The notes under the pieces were generated by a model that was given only the letters and a program-made list of their open reading frames with translations, did no database searches and was not told where the DNA came from. Below, piece by piece: positions 48,422 to 60,214 of a stretch of 64,000 nt of DNA. The position numbers and the translations under genes were made by a program. Within the stretch, counting starts at the first letter, position 1, and each line of letters starts with the position of its first letter. This DNA comes from Planococcus citri (taxonomy: Eukaryota > Arthropoda > Insecta > Hemiptera > Pseudococcidae), in the NCBI RefSeq assembly GCF_950023065.1, contig NC_088681.1, positions 46,906,836-46,970,835 of the forward strand. Reading direction: 5' to 3'.

Positions 48422-48610
48422 CTTTGCAAGCTTTACGATGGGTAATCGGCTTATCTGGATCTCTGTAGTATCCTTCTTTGCAATAATGACAGTAACGACC
48501 GGCCGTATAGTGTCGACAATTCAAACATACTCCGCCGCTGACCCGACCAGATAACTTGTACAGATCCATGTTGAAACGGCACTTTCTGGCATGTTGATTA
48601 CAATTGCAGG
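48422..48610 (-). CDS. Net: Netrin, exon for the second laminin-type EGF domain (LE2)
   Basis: A 189-bp, 63-codon exon on the minus strand, phase 1 at both ends. The acceptor is TTTTTTTTACAG, read from 48622 to 48611 after a long pyrimidine tract. The donor is G|GTACGT at 48421. The product has the eight LE cysteines: CNC..., C, C, NC, C, YC and AC. It shows hallmark netrin segments, C-R-F-N-M-D-L-Y-K-L-S-G-R, S-G-G-V-C-L-N-C-R-H and G-Y-Y-R-D-P-D-K-P-I-T-H-R-K. This is the most conserved part of the netrin rod, next to the DCC/Frazzled-binding region. Its split last codon joins LE3 39.37 kb away. The upstream LamNT/LE1 exon or exons are not in the window. Confidence 0.98.
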
Positions 48611-48622
48611 CTGTAAAAAAAA

Positions 48623-50350
48623 GCAGAGAGAAAAAAATGAGTAAATAGGTAGGTACGAGTATCATGTGCTATAGCTAGAAAATGCAATAAAATTATAGTA
48701 GGTACATATGTATGAAGTAGTATGTAGTAATTTGTCTGAGGTAAAATCTCAACTGTTCATGAAAGACTTGAAATTTTTAAAAATGAGAATTATTTATGAA
48801 CCATTCATCAACAGATAATCGTTAAGGATTCGCTTTAAATAAAACGCGAAAAAAAGTTCACGAACGATAACAGACAGAGCCAATATGAAAAAGTAATCTG
48901 AATGAAAGAGAATGAGCAAAATGTTCACGAGAGCAGCTTTTTGAATTTCCTATAGTCACACACGTGTGTCGTGTGTCGGCTCTTCTCTGCAAGAATATAG
49001 TCAGTCGTATGGTCAAGTTTAGAATGTCGTGGTTTGATTTTGATGGATGGGTTATTTTTCTTTACACTATGGAATTAATGGTAACATGTATCTACATTTA
49101 TAGTGGTGTGCTACATGGGATTTCAACGAGCGACGACGGTCTCTTGGTCGTTTAATTGTTCGTTCGGTCGAGTAATTGGTTCCTGCTCGTGTCTCTGTTG
49201 GATGCAGTGGCGAAAGCTCGCCGACTCGACTGATTGGTCCGTGTCGCCGATGTGATTGATTAGAGATGATGATATAAGATGTAGGTACCATAAACGACGA
49301 GAGAAAGGCAGGGATGAAAGCCCGAGAGTGTTGAATTCATTTCTGCCCACGCCACGAAGAAGCCACGAAGGCATGTAAAATGACATGGAAAGTTATACGT
49401 ATCGTATAGGTACTGGCGATGATGATGCGAGGACGAGCACGAGGATAAAGGGAGCTGACTTTGTACGGTAAAGAGTTAATTGGTGAACGTGGTAAGTTGT
49501 ATAGGTTTTGAGGGTCTGTTCTTTCCCATCAGTAGATTAATTAAAGCTGTACAGTACATTGTAACGGCGTATAGATGATTAAGAATTAAGATGAGTTTTT
49601 GTACGATTGGCTGTATCTCGACTCGATAGAAGAACATATTATTGGTATCGCTGGGTAAGTGGGTACGTACCTATTGTGAGTGAGAGGGACTTTGTCATTA
49701 GGAGGAATGTGTTTTCAAGAGGTTGAACGACTGTAAAAGGAGAAAAAATTTTGAAAATGAGGAAGTTGGAATTTGGTAAGGTAAAATAGTGCATTGAGAA
49801 TGAATTTTATTTTTCCATATCGAAATTATCAGGTAATCCATGTTTCATTCCAAAGAGGAGAATTTGAACATTTTTTGTTGAGAAAGCAGTGAAAACATTT
49901 TGATTGCAAAAATCTTAATTTTTTGTAGGGTATGATCATTTATTACACAGAAAAAAGGGGACGAAAAAAGACGCATTGAAATTTCCAATAATTTCTTTAG
50001 GGAAAGATACTTCAAAGTAAAGCTGAGTCCAATGAAAATGGTTTCAAGCCATTCTAAAGTCTTGAGAAATTTTTGAAAAATTCCAGGTACCCAAAAAAAA
50101 TGTTTTGTTCATTTTTTATATGAGTATAATCTTCAATGCACATGTTTTAAATAGTGGTCTGTGTCATTACTGTGCCAGTTTCTCGTCGTTTGTTGATTTT
50201 AGTTCTCGAAGGCCTTTTTTTTTGTATTTTCTTCCTTGAGGGGACGCTAAATTGAAGTTGCAAGTCCCTGATTTTCACTTTTTCATACACCCCCCCCCCA
50301 CGCCACCACTGTGTATCACTTTCTTTCCTTCAAGCAATAATGTTCCATAA
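48623..50350. other. intronic DNA, no gene recognised
   Basis: Positions 48650-49720 look unique; the rest is AT-rich. A C-tract lies near 50289-50298. No exon is supported. Confidence 0.5.
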
Positions 50351-50354
50351 TTAA

Positions 50355-50999
50355 GGGTAAGGGCGCCTAATATGGACAGGTTTTTGTTTTTGATTAAAAA
50401 CTTGGCTGATAGCTCAAAATGTACCTACATCTATCTAGTTTCATATTCCAAAGCCTCAACATTTTTGAGAAATTTTAAGTGTGTCAAAAATATCGTTTTC
50501 TGAAAAATGTCAAAAATCAAAAAATGAATTTTGGGTCCCTAATATGGACTGCGTTTTGTTCACGACCATGCATCACCCAAGAGCGATGAAAACACTAAGG
50601 TGAAATTGTCTAATCCAACAAATGTACACCAGTCCATATTAGGCTACCCCACAACTTTGAACTTTGAAAAATTGTAAGTATATGTACTTTGAATAATTTC
50701 TAGGTTGTCTTGATGATTTAAAAAACTTCACCACTTCTTAATAACAATACCTAATAAAAAACATTATAGGGTGTCCCCGGAAAATTTTTCGAGAAGCCGA
50801 ATTTTCAAAACACATGAAAAAATTTTTGACGTTCTCAATTTCGTTTTTCCCTCTAGAATTACGAATTTTGGGTTTAGGGAGTTGATTTTGGTCTCATTGT
50901 GTTTTTCTGTGCAAAATATATCAGATCAAGCTTATTCCTACCAGGTAGTGCTAATGACCACCAAGATTGGGCGTCAGTCCATATTAGGCACCCTTACTC
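50355..50999. mobile_element. TTAA-flanked inverted-repeat element, 645 bp (piggyBac-like target)
   Basis: TTAA lies directly on both sides (50351-50354 and 51000-51003). The ends are inverted repeats: left GGGTAAGGGCGCCTAATATG, right complement GAGTAAGGGTGCCTAATATG. TTAA duplication is the signature of the piggyBac superfamily, though the end sequence is not the usual CCY. Additional CTAATATGGACT words lie inside near 50541 and, complemented, near 50632 and 50977. No transposase is present. Confidence 0.8.
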
Positions 51000-51003
51000 T
51001 TAA

Positions 51004-52117
51004 ACAATTTCAAATGTGGCAACCTTGATACATTTTGTACTTGGATAATTTTGACCTAAAAAAAATTCAAAATTTGTTTAAAAATTTACCAAAATTGTTT
51101 TTTTTTAATTTGTAATGACGAAAAAATCGTCCGTATTGGTATTTGCACTTCTTTATAATTTTACCCCATCTGTAAAATATGTATTACTTCGTTTCGGTTT
51201 TATCACTTCTTTTAAATACTTTCAAACTATGTATAAGAAAGAGCGGCCTCTTATAAAACCATCCCATACCTTTTCCACACCTTTCCATCATAAACTGAGT
51301 TTACTGTGTTGCCACTTTTTTCCAATGTTTTCTTCCTACTTAGAAAAACAAGCGGCTCGCAAAGTTTCAATGAGCTGCTTGTTAAAAATGTACATCCGTT
51401 GATTTCTATAAAAACGTTAGTGGCTTCTTGAATCCATCCTATACCTTCCTATACCAAAAAACAAGCAACCAGTAAGGTTCTCCTTTGGAATCCACTTCAT
51501 AAAAAGTGCAGTGGCTTCCAAATGTAAAATTCCATATTTCACAATGCAACCTTTTCCCAATAAATACTCAGCTCTCTGTATGCTAAATATTCAGTTCACT
51601 TGGAGTTCTCTCCGAGTTCAACTTCAGCTTCTTACTTTACTATCTTAAGTATTTTACTAGTACCTACCTAGTGTTATCTTTTATCAAAATTTGTGATTTC
51701 AAGTTGTACCTATACTTGTTCGCGAATATCTTTTATACTGTTGTGAATTTATTTCCGACAATAAACTTTTAAAGTGAACTTTTTTTTCGAACTTTTAATT
51801 CTTTTAATTAATCGGAGATCCTATCATCACAAATTCTATCATTTTTTCAGTTTTTATGGCAATTATTCGATATTTTTGAACTTTCCTTTGGAGGGACTGC
51901 GTTCTCCTGCGTTCCTCTACAAAAAACCTGCTTCTCGTTTCTTACATTTTTCTGGAAATTTTTCCTTAGTTTCCCAGTACATATTTCAATATTGTGAACT
52001 GTTTCATTTTTTACAGTTGAAAAATGTCAAATTAACTGTTTTTCTGATATTTCAAGTTACATTTTGTACATATGATTTTTGCTACATTTCGAAAAACTTT
52101 CAATTTTCATAAATATG
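51004..52117. other. AT-rich intronic DNA, nothing recognised
   Basis: T-rich sequence. Open frames here are rich in Phe, Leu and Ser from base composition. No gene or clear repeat is seen. Confidence 0.5.
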
Positions 52118-52652
52118 TAGGGTAAATGTGCCTAAGTTTGCGCGCTTCCTAAGATTGCGCAGTAACGATTTCTCAGAACCAGTGAGAGTTACAACATTTG
52201 ATACCGCCTTTACTTGAAAGAAAAATCAAAATGACCATACTTAACGATTTTTGGTGATGGTAGCACCAAGTGTTGCCAACTGACAAGCGAAAAACTTTTT
52301 TTTCAAATTTTTTTATAACTTTTCCAGTAAGAGTGGCACACGACAATTTTTATGGAAATGGCAGTAGAAATCTAAATAAGCTATTTTTAGATTTGTCATT
52401 GTCTGGGGATTATAACAAGCACATATACATATTAAGTGTTTTCTGCTTTAATTAGGTTTCAATTTTTCAATTTTTTAAAAAAACACCCCCGTGCGTAAGA
52501 TTGCGATTTTTATTTTTTGCTACTTTTCTAGACTAATAATGATACTTTTCGAAATTTTCATTAAGAATTCAATTCATTTGAATGAAATGACACCTTATAT
52601 ACGTATATCGAGTTTACTCCTTGTCAAAAGCTAGGGAGAAATGGGTGTAATG

Positions 52653-53968
52653 GCCGCATATTCGAATGTACCGATTAGTAGAATACAATAGAACCACAGG
52701 GGGTAAAAACTGTATCCGAATGTCCGAAGCAAAATAACCGCCAATGTCCCAAAAGGTGTATCCGAATGTCCGAAGTGAAAAAAACCTTGTATGACTAGGG
52801 ATTCCCAAACATCTGGGTTTTGACGAATATGGAACCCAATGAAAAGTACAACTACATACCTTGCATGTAGCATAAAAATGCCTATATAAGCGTAAGGTCG
52901 ATGAAGATGGGCTCATGAAACCCCAAAATAGATTTATGAGAGTCCCCACTCCCAATCCTGGAATTATGATCGACTGTATAGCCTAAGCCTTATTGCATTT
53001 TTACTTCAGAAAAATCAGGCTAAAAACCATAGAGAAGGCACAAAAATTTACTTTTTTACAGCTGAAAAGTCTAAACCCTTAAAAGGCATATCAAGGACCC
53101 CCTCAAAACGCACATGCAAATTTTCAAGCCTTCCAAGTCGATTTGTGAGGTTTCTCTTCTCCGAATTGCTCTAAAAAGTTGATTTTGATTTTCTTGACCT
53201 TTATCGCCTGCTTTTGTTTCTCCCTCTCAAGAATTTGGACATACCTCAATGTTTTAGCCAAAGTAATCTCCACTCATATTTTTCAAATCCAACGTAAAAT
53301 CACACAAAATATGAAATTCCTCAGGCTAAAGCTGAAATGTTCTTATAGTCCAAGAAGAGGGGGAGGGATGGAAAAAAAATTGTTTAAAACGTATGTGCCT
53401 ATAATCTTGATTGAGAACTGAAGAAAATTCTAAAATATCTTTCTTGATCTTACAATTACGAGTAGATCATTTCATGACTATTAGGTATACCTTTTCTCTG
53501 ATATTTAACATTTGCCTATAGGTTAGTACGATTCATTGTAATAATCTCCAAATTTTCAAAACATAAACCTAAATGTTCTTTTCCAATTTCAAAAATCAAA
53601 ACAATTTCACAGGTAGGTAAGTTTTCAACTATTTTTTCAAATTTTTGAAATTGACAAAAATTATTTAAAAATTGGCACCACTGCCTAACAAAATATTTCC
53701 CTGGTTTCAGGAATGATATCTTTCTACAATTTAGCATAATTATTAATTAATGCGAAATATTTGCCAAGAAAAATTTTTTGAACTACATTATATTCAACAG
53801 ATGTACCTAGACCTACTTTAGAAACCCCTGTAAGCGCAAAAACCCAAACGGACATTCAGATACACTTTTTGGGACATTCGCGGTCATATTGCAACGGACA
53901 TTCAGATACAGTTTTTACCCCCCATGGTTCTACTGATAACTACTAATCGGTACATTCGAATATGCACC
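52653..53968. mobile_element. Long-TIR element with 9-10 bp duplication, 1316 bp
   Basis: GGGTGTAATG occurs directly before (52643-52652) and after (53969-53978). The inverted repeats (GCATATTCGAATGTACCGAT at the left) extend about 130 bp and include two TATCCGAATGTCC-type words per arm. Length of duplication and long ends resemble Mutator-like elements. No transposase is present. Confidence 0.82.
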
Positions 53969-54326
53969 GGGTGTAATGCTGGAAATACCAGATATGAGCG
54001 CATTTCCAGTGTGGTTCACTCAGAAGTTTCAAATGCACGTTCATGTGAGACATTTTGTTTACTTTCATCATAAATCAAACAATATTGACGAATTTCTATG
54101 GTTTTCACTGGTGCACAATCTTAGGAAGGTGAATGCGCAATCTTAGGAAGGCATATGCCTAAGTTTGCGCATTTGACTTTTTTTAGTTTTTGGTCAAAAT
54201 ATCAAAAACTAAATCGATTAAAAATTTTATTTCGGGCGCAAATCATAGTCAAATTTGAAAAACCTTCTGTACAAATTTCAATATTCTAGTTCCTTTTCAT
54301 AATAGCCTAAGAAAATTAGCATTGAA

Positions 54327-55648
54327 TAGGGAAACGCTGCCGTACAAGCTGAATTTTGGTATACTAGCCCATTTTTGTGCCCAGAACACGAATCCGTGGA
54401 GTCCCCACCTGTCCCTAGCGAGCTTCTCCCCCAATTGTGGATTTTAGCCCCCCAAATGAGGTTTTTCGCCCCTATGTCCTCAAATTAAGGTCCTAGCCCA
54501 AAAACGGGGGTCTATAAAAGTTGTTCTAAATCAAATTTCCTGTCAGATGAGCTATGAACCAACTTCGTCCCCCTAAGGGGGGTGGACCTGTAGTCAATAA
54601 TAAGAAAATTAACATTGAAGGGGGGAACACGCGGGGGCAAGCTGAATTTTGGTATACTGGCCTTTTTTTGTACCCTGAACACGAATCCGTGGAGTCCTCA
54701 CCTCTTACAAGTGAGCTTTCCCCCAATTGTGGATTTTAGCCCCCCAAATGAGGATTTTTAGATGTTTTCCCCCCCTACCGCGACAAATTGCGGTCCTAGC
54801 CCAAAAACGAGGTATAGAAGTTGTTCTACGTCAAATTTCCGATCAGATGACCTACGAACCAACTTCGTCCCCCCAAGGGGGGTGGAGCTAGACCCAATCA
54901 AATGTAGGGGGTTTTTGAATATGAGTTATGATAGGTGTGAAATAATGGGTAGGGGGTGTTCAGGGCAACCCCACTCGAATAATTTGAGGTCATAATTTAT
55001 TTTCCTACGCTTTTGTGAGGTCAAAACTGATGTAAAGTACATATTTCTTGCTAATTATGACTCATATTTAAAAATTTGATTGAGTCTAGGTCCACCCCCC
55101 TTGGGGGGACGAAGTTGGTTCATAGGTCATCTGATCGGAAATTTGACGTAGAACAACTTCTATACCTCGTTTTTGGGCTAGGACCGCAATTTGTCGCGGT
55201 AGGGGGGGAAAACATCTAAAAATCCTCATTTGGGGGGCTAAAATCCACAATTGGGGGAAAGCTCACTTGTAAGAGGTGAGGACTCCACGGATTCGTGTTC
55301 AGGGTACAAAAAAAGGCCAGTATACCAAAATTCAGCTTGCCCCCGCGTGTTCCCCCTTCAATGTTAATTTTCTTATTATTGACTACAGGTCCACCCCCCT
55401 TAGGGGGACGAAGTTGGTTCATAGCTCATCTGACAGGAAATTTGATTTAGAACAACTTTTATAGACCCCGTTTTTGGGCTAGGACCTTAATTTGAGGACA
55501 TAGGGGCGAAAAACCTCATTTGGGGGGCTAAAATCCACAATTGGGGGAGAAGCTCGCTAGGGACAGGTGGGGACTCCACGGATTCGTGTTCTGGGCACAA
55601 AAATGGGCTAGTATACCAAAATTCAGCTTGTACGGCAGCGTTTCCCTA
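54327..55648. mobile_element. 1.32-kb near-perfect palindrome with tandemly duplicated arms (foldback element)
   Basis: It begins TAGGGAAACGCTGCCGTACA and ends with the complement. Arms of about 575 bp (54327-54905 and 55077-55648) are almost identical in the stretches compared and flank a ~170-bp spacer. Each arm is itself two diverged direct repeats about 293 bp apart, starting at GCTGAATTTTGGTATACT (54348 and 54641). Flanking text GCCTAAGAAAATTAGC is also inverted outside both ends, so part of the host element is inverted too. No coding potential is evident. Confidence 0.9.
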
Positions 55649-55738
55649 TGACCCCCTTTTTTTGGCTAATTTTCTTAGGCTATAAAGAGTAGTGACTGTT
55701 TGAAAATTAGGTGCGCGAACTTAGGCACATTTACCCTA

Positions 55739-58700
55739 TCAGAAAATTTTTATTTTTTTTTCATTTTTAAAATTTTTTCGTGTCAATTTTAGCAATTTTT
55801 TGATAATTTTAAGTGATGTTGTGCCTTATTATAGATATTTTGTGACTTTTTTTTGCTACATTTGACAAACTTTTAGTATTTCTCTGCTGATTTTTCGAAA
55901 ATTTTAGATATTTTCAGCGATTTTTGTGATTACATTTTCTATTGATTCTTTTGGATATTTCGCTATTACTTCTCTACTTAAGTATGCAATTTTCACAATA
56001 TTATGAAGTTTTATTTAAATTTCAATGATTTCAACTCTTGATTTTACTTTTTTTTCATAAAATTTTAGGTTTTTGGACAACTGTTGTTGCATTTAAATAA
56101 TCGTTTTCGTTTCCTAAAATCCTTCATCAATTTTTCGTGCTTTTCAATGAGTTCTGTGCCAGTTCTATCAACTTTCTGTTGAATTTGAAGAATTGATTCA
56201 ATTTTCTATGGAATTTTCGGAATATTTAATTTACAAATTTTCATTCCTCTGGGTTTTTTTTTTAATAGACACAAACTCGAACCAAAAATGGAGTCAAGTC
56301 ATTCGATTTCTCTAAAAAAATTTACAACTTCCTCTTTTTCGTGTACATGAATATGGGCCATAATTTTCAAACAGGTACCTATAAGCTTCGATTACCCACA
56401 AAACTGTCCAACTTTGAATGGCTTTTATGTATTTTAAAATTTGTTGAACTTTGAACGGATCTGTCTAAGGAGCTTTAATAAGGATAAAAAATTGGATCAA
56501 AATTCAAAATTGAAAATTAAAATTGAAGAAATTAAAATTTTCAAGTTTGCGTATGGAATCTCAGATTTCAATAATGAACTCCGAATTTAGAAGATGTCAT
56601 TTAAAAATTCGACAAAATTGTAGTGAAAATACATTTTTTTTTGTTAGCAACAAATTAATTTTTAAAATGCGATTCCCTGAGCTTTTAGGGACCCAAAAGT
56701 CTCAATTTTGGTGAAAATTGAGAAAAAATTCAAAAGTAGTGTGGTGGTGCTCTCAAACATGGTGAACATACCAAAAAATCGTAAATATAACTAGGGGGGG
56801 TGCACTTGTGGGGATTCGAGGGTTCTTAGTTTTAAATATTGGATCATTTTTCGAATACTCGACTCTTCAATGCCTCTTACTCCGGGTCGGTGTGTTCGGA
56901 TAAGTATTCATTAATTTTTTGATTTTTTTAATCAAGTTTTTTTTTGTTATTTTGCTTTTCATTTTCTGTGGAAAGAATGAGGAGGTGGGGGGGGGGCTCG
57001 ATTCAAATAATGAAGGGCAGGGAAAAATAACAATGCTTTGGATACTTTAACGAAGTGAGAATTATTGAGAAAAAAAATCGTAAAAGTGTTTTCCAAAGTT
57101 TTTTGAAATTGAAAATAATTACGTATCCTCTTTACCAATTTGTTCCTATGGCACCACTTCAACTCATTAAGATCGACGACTTTTTAGTCAGTAAAGATTT
57201 CGTAAGTACCGCAATACCGCTGCTGAGATGTTCAGACGCCTGCCCCTTCCTTCGCCGACCCATTTTTGCGAAAACCGCAATTGCATTGTAATGAAGATTC
57301 ATGGAACTACTGTTTTCGCGGATGGGCATAGTTTTCCAGACGACCCTCGAACTATAAAATGCTCAGTCTACTTGCTAATAGCTTCCAGACCAAATCGTTG
57401 AAATTTTTCCAGCATCCGTATTGTGGCTCGTGCTTTCCTCTATCTCTCCTACCCATTTATTCGTAATTTTATCCTGGTGAAAATTTCCAAAATGGAACGA
57501 ACGCTTTTCACAGAATCATTTCATTTCGAAATGTATAGGCCAAGCAGGTAGTTCTAGCTACGTAAATTGTAATACTGAAATGAAAATCTCTTTAAATAAC
57601 GCGCGTTCTGCTAAAATTACTACACCTCCCGGTCCAATAGTCTCACACCTGTTCGTTTTGTTCTTTGCTTTTACCGCGAGGCCGTGTGCGATTACGACCC
57701 GACGAGACGATGAAAATAACAATACAATCTTTCCATTACCGTTACATATATTTAGACTTTATACCATACTACTATGTGCTAAGTATACCGCAAATGTGTG
57801 CAATTTTCTTCGTTTTATTTCGCGATATGTTTTAATTTGGGCAGCAGGAAGAGGAAGAATGGGACATGAGTATCCGACACCTTATAAACAGGGCCCATTA
57901 ACGTATGTACCTAAACCTAAACGGAATGGGAATGAATTCCCTAACGTGGAACTCGTGTTTATGTTGGTACCTATATTTGGTCCTTGTTTTTATTTTTCTT
58001 CTTGCCCATTTTTGCCCCATTTGCAATGGACGGAATCTTTTGTAGGTGTAGTGGGTCGATGATCGACCCTCAGCTGTGTTCATTTATACTACAAACAGTC
58101 GAATGAGCTGTGAATAGTATACGAGTATGTTTCTTTCATTCGATCGTAACCAAAAATACATTACATATATTCAACAGAGTCTGCAGAAGTGTAGAGAGGG
58201 TATAAGGGGAGTAGGTGGTGGAAAAAAACACACGTATACGTCGTATCACTTCCGTAACGACTCCAGCTTTTTTCTAAATGTATATGTGCTCTTGATTTTA
58301 GGTCAATTACTTTTTTTTTTCTCGTGTTCGTCCGACGATTTAGCTTTTATTGGCAACTGAGCTATAGGTTCAAAGTTATCTACGTACGCGTCGCCGTCAG
58401 TAAAAAAAAAAATGAACCTGCCTGCGTTCATTATCTGGCTAATTCTTTGAATAAATTTGAAAATTGGAGTCTCGTTTTGAGTGAGATTTTGTGTAGGAAG
58501 TTTTTTTTTTTTGGAATTATCTAGATGAAAGATCTTGCAATTTTTCTAAAAATTCATGAAAAATTTCCCGACTAATTTGCTATTTTTTGTGTAAGTACTA
58601 GATTTTGAAAAAACAAATAAAAGGCAATCGTAGGGTTCGTATTTGGTTATTTTTCGAAAAAAATGCATTTTTAAAAAATATTACCCATTTTTTTGAAAAA

Positions 58701-58779
58701 AAAATACTAGGTAGGTCTTGGTACTTATTGTTTATAATACGTATTAGCAAAAGAAATAATTTACAAAAGTGTAAGTTTT
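55739..58779. other. intronic DNA, no gene supported
   Basis: Positions 55740-57050 are T-rich, diverged repeat text. Positions 57290-58420 are a unique island containing a 160-codon plus-strand frame (57580-58062) without signal peptide or recognisable domain. A TATACGAGTATG octamer context lies at 58117. Confidence 0.5.
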
Positions 58780-58980
58780 ATTTTTATACAAAAAAAATCT
58801 GAAAGAAATCACTTTTTTCCAAAAAGTTGCTCAAAATTTTCTTTTTTTTGGCCAGAAATTGCCAAAATCTAGCCTTTTTAGCAAAACTTTCCAAAAAGTT
58901 ACAAAATGGTCTCATTTTTTTTTTTTGGAAAAAATTGTAAAAAAGTATCACATTCTTGCAAATGGTTGCCAAAAATCTGG
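58780..58980. repeat. Degenerate 'TTTTTTCCAAAAAGTTGC' repeat block (copy 5)
   Basis: A short, diverged stretch of the family seen at 10.5 and 27.1 kb (GGCCAGAAATTGCCAAAATC and TTAGCAAAACTTTCCAAAAA). Confidence 0.6.
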
Positions 58981-59063
58981 AGTGGGCGTGACTCGAAACA
59001 TTTTTAAAGCAATACTTAGGATCTAATGATTCTGACTGATTCGAATCGCCAAATGATAATTCG

Positions 59064-59747
59064 CAGAGGTGTAGCCAGAGCGTAGCAAAAGGGGAAGAGG
59101 GGGAGAGGTGATGTTTCGAGAGAGGTCCAACTTGTTTTTTTTTTCAAATTTTGTATTTTTACGCATACACCGATGGGTGGTAGGTTAAAAACAAAACGTC
59201 AAATTATTATAAAATGTAAAACGTTTGATTTTTTTCATTTTTTTTGTGTGATTCTGATGAAGAAAACACCATGAAATATTTGCCTGGTAATCGAACTGAA
59301 TGGTCAAGAATAGGTCACGACTCGATTTTTAGCTGCCCAAATTAATTTCCAAGTCTTCTGGAAGAATTTTAAAATTCTGGAATTTTTAAAAAAAATTTCA
59401 AAAATGTTTTGGTTAAAAAAACGTTGCTGAGATGTTTGCCTGGAAATCGAACTGAACACGGATGAGCTCGTCAATCAGGATGAGAGTAGGTCACAACTTG
59501 ATTTTTAGCTGCTCAAATTAATTTCCAATCCATCTGAAAAAATTTTAAAATTCTGGACAAATCAAAAATCGCGCTGAAGACTCCATAATGGCTCCAAATG
59601 GTAAAATTCAGATTTGGAAGGTTGGTTTCAGACAAATTTCTAACAGGATTTTTTTGCCTTCGTATTATTCATGTGCAGTGGAGAAATTTTAATAGCTAAA
59701 TTTTAGAAGCGCGAACCCCCTCCCCCTCCCTCTTGGCTACGTCTCTG
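59064..59747. mobile_element. Non-autonomous hAT-type element, 684 bp
   Basis: Exact 8-bp duplication ATAATTCG at 59056-59063 and 59748-59755. The terminal repeats are CAGAGGTGTAGCCAGAG and, at the right, the complement CAGAGACGTAGCCAAGAG. A purine-rich tract follows the left end and a pyrimidine-rich tract precedes the right end. No transposase is present. Confidence 0.93.
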
Positions 59748-59755
59748 ATAATTCG

Positions 59756-60214
59756 TGATTCGAATAATTTTAGCATCCTTTCAGTTCAATTTCGAACGTA
59801 CGTTTTCTACTCGATAAGAATACATATAATTTTTCAATTTCTACCTTAAAATTTTTCACATTTGCTTTTGAGAAATAATTTTTTATTTGAACGAAAAAAT
59901 TTCTGCACTCTTTTAACGTTGCTTTCTACGTAGGTATCTACACTTGAAAAAGCAACGCCACACGTAAACAATATAATTATGATTTTCGAAAATAATTTTT
60001 CATCAATACCATCCATATGGTCGTAACTACGCGTACACATAGATTAAGACATGTGTTTCCATTTCCAATCATTCCATTTGATAATTCAAGGACGTACAAA
60101 ATGATACCATTTTTAGCTCAATTTCCAATTTATGGGATTTTTCATGTTTCAGTGTTTCTCTATACGTAGGACAATAATCAAGTACATATCAAGGGTTTTT
60201 TCAGACTAGTAACA
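59756..60214. promoter_or_regulatory. upstream region of the nested plus-strand gene
   Basis: About 460 bp between the hAT element and the start codon at 60215. I see no strong TATA box. A GGGTTTTTTCAG just before ACTAGTAACAATG could be a splice acceptor, in which case a 5' non-coding exon and the promoter lie further upstream. This is inference only. Confidence 0.3.

Larger units (their letters stand above)
52120..55736. mobile_element. TA-flanked element with GGGTAAATGTGCCTAAG ends, 3617 bp, hosting two more elements
   Basis: The ends are inverted repeats of about 25 bp (left GGGTAAATGTGCCTAAGTTT, complement at the right), with TA on both sides (52118-52119 and 55737-55738). The end motif CCTAAGTTTGCGC is repeated inside in both orientations, near 52148, 52489, 54113, 54134 and 54157. 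It encloses an element with a 10-bp duplication (52653-53968) and a large palindrome (54327-55648). Without those two it would be under 1 kb and non-coding. Confidence 0.8.

Noticed and set aside
57580..58062. 160-codon open frame on the plus strand in unique-looking DNA
   Set aside because: No signal peptide, domain or compositional bias of a real protein. A frame of this length is near what chance allows in 64 kb, and no splice partners are evident.
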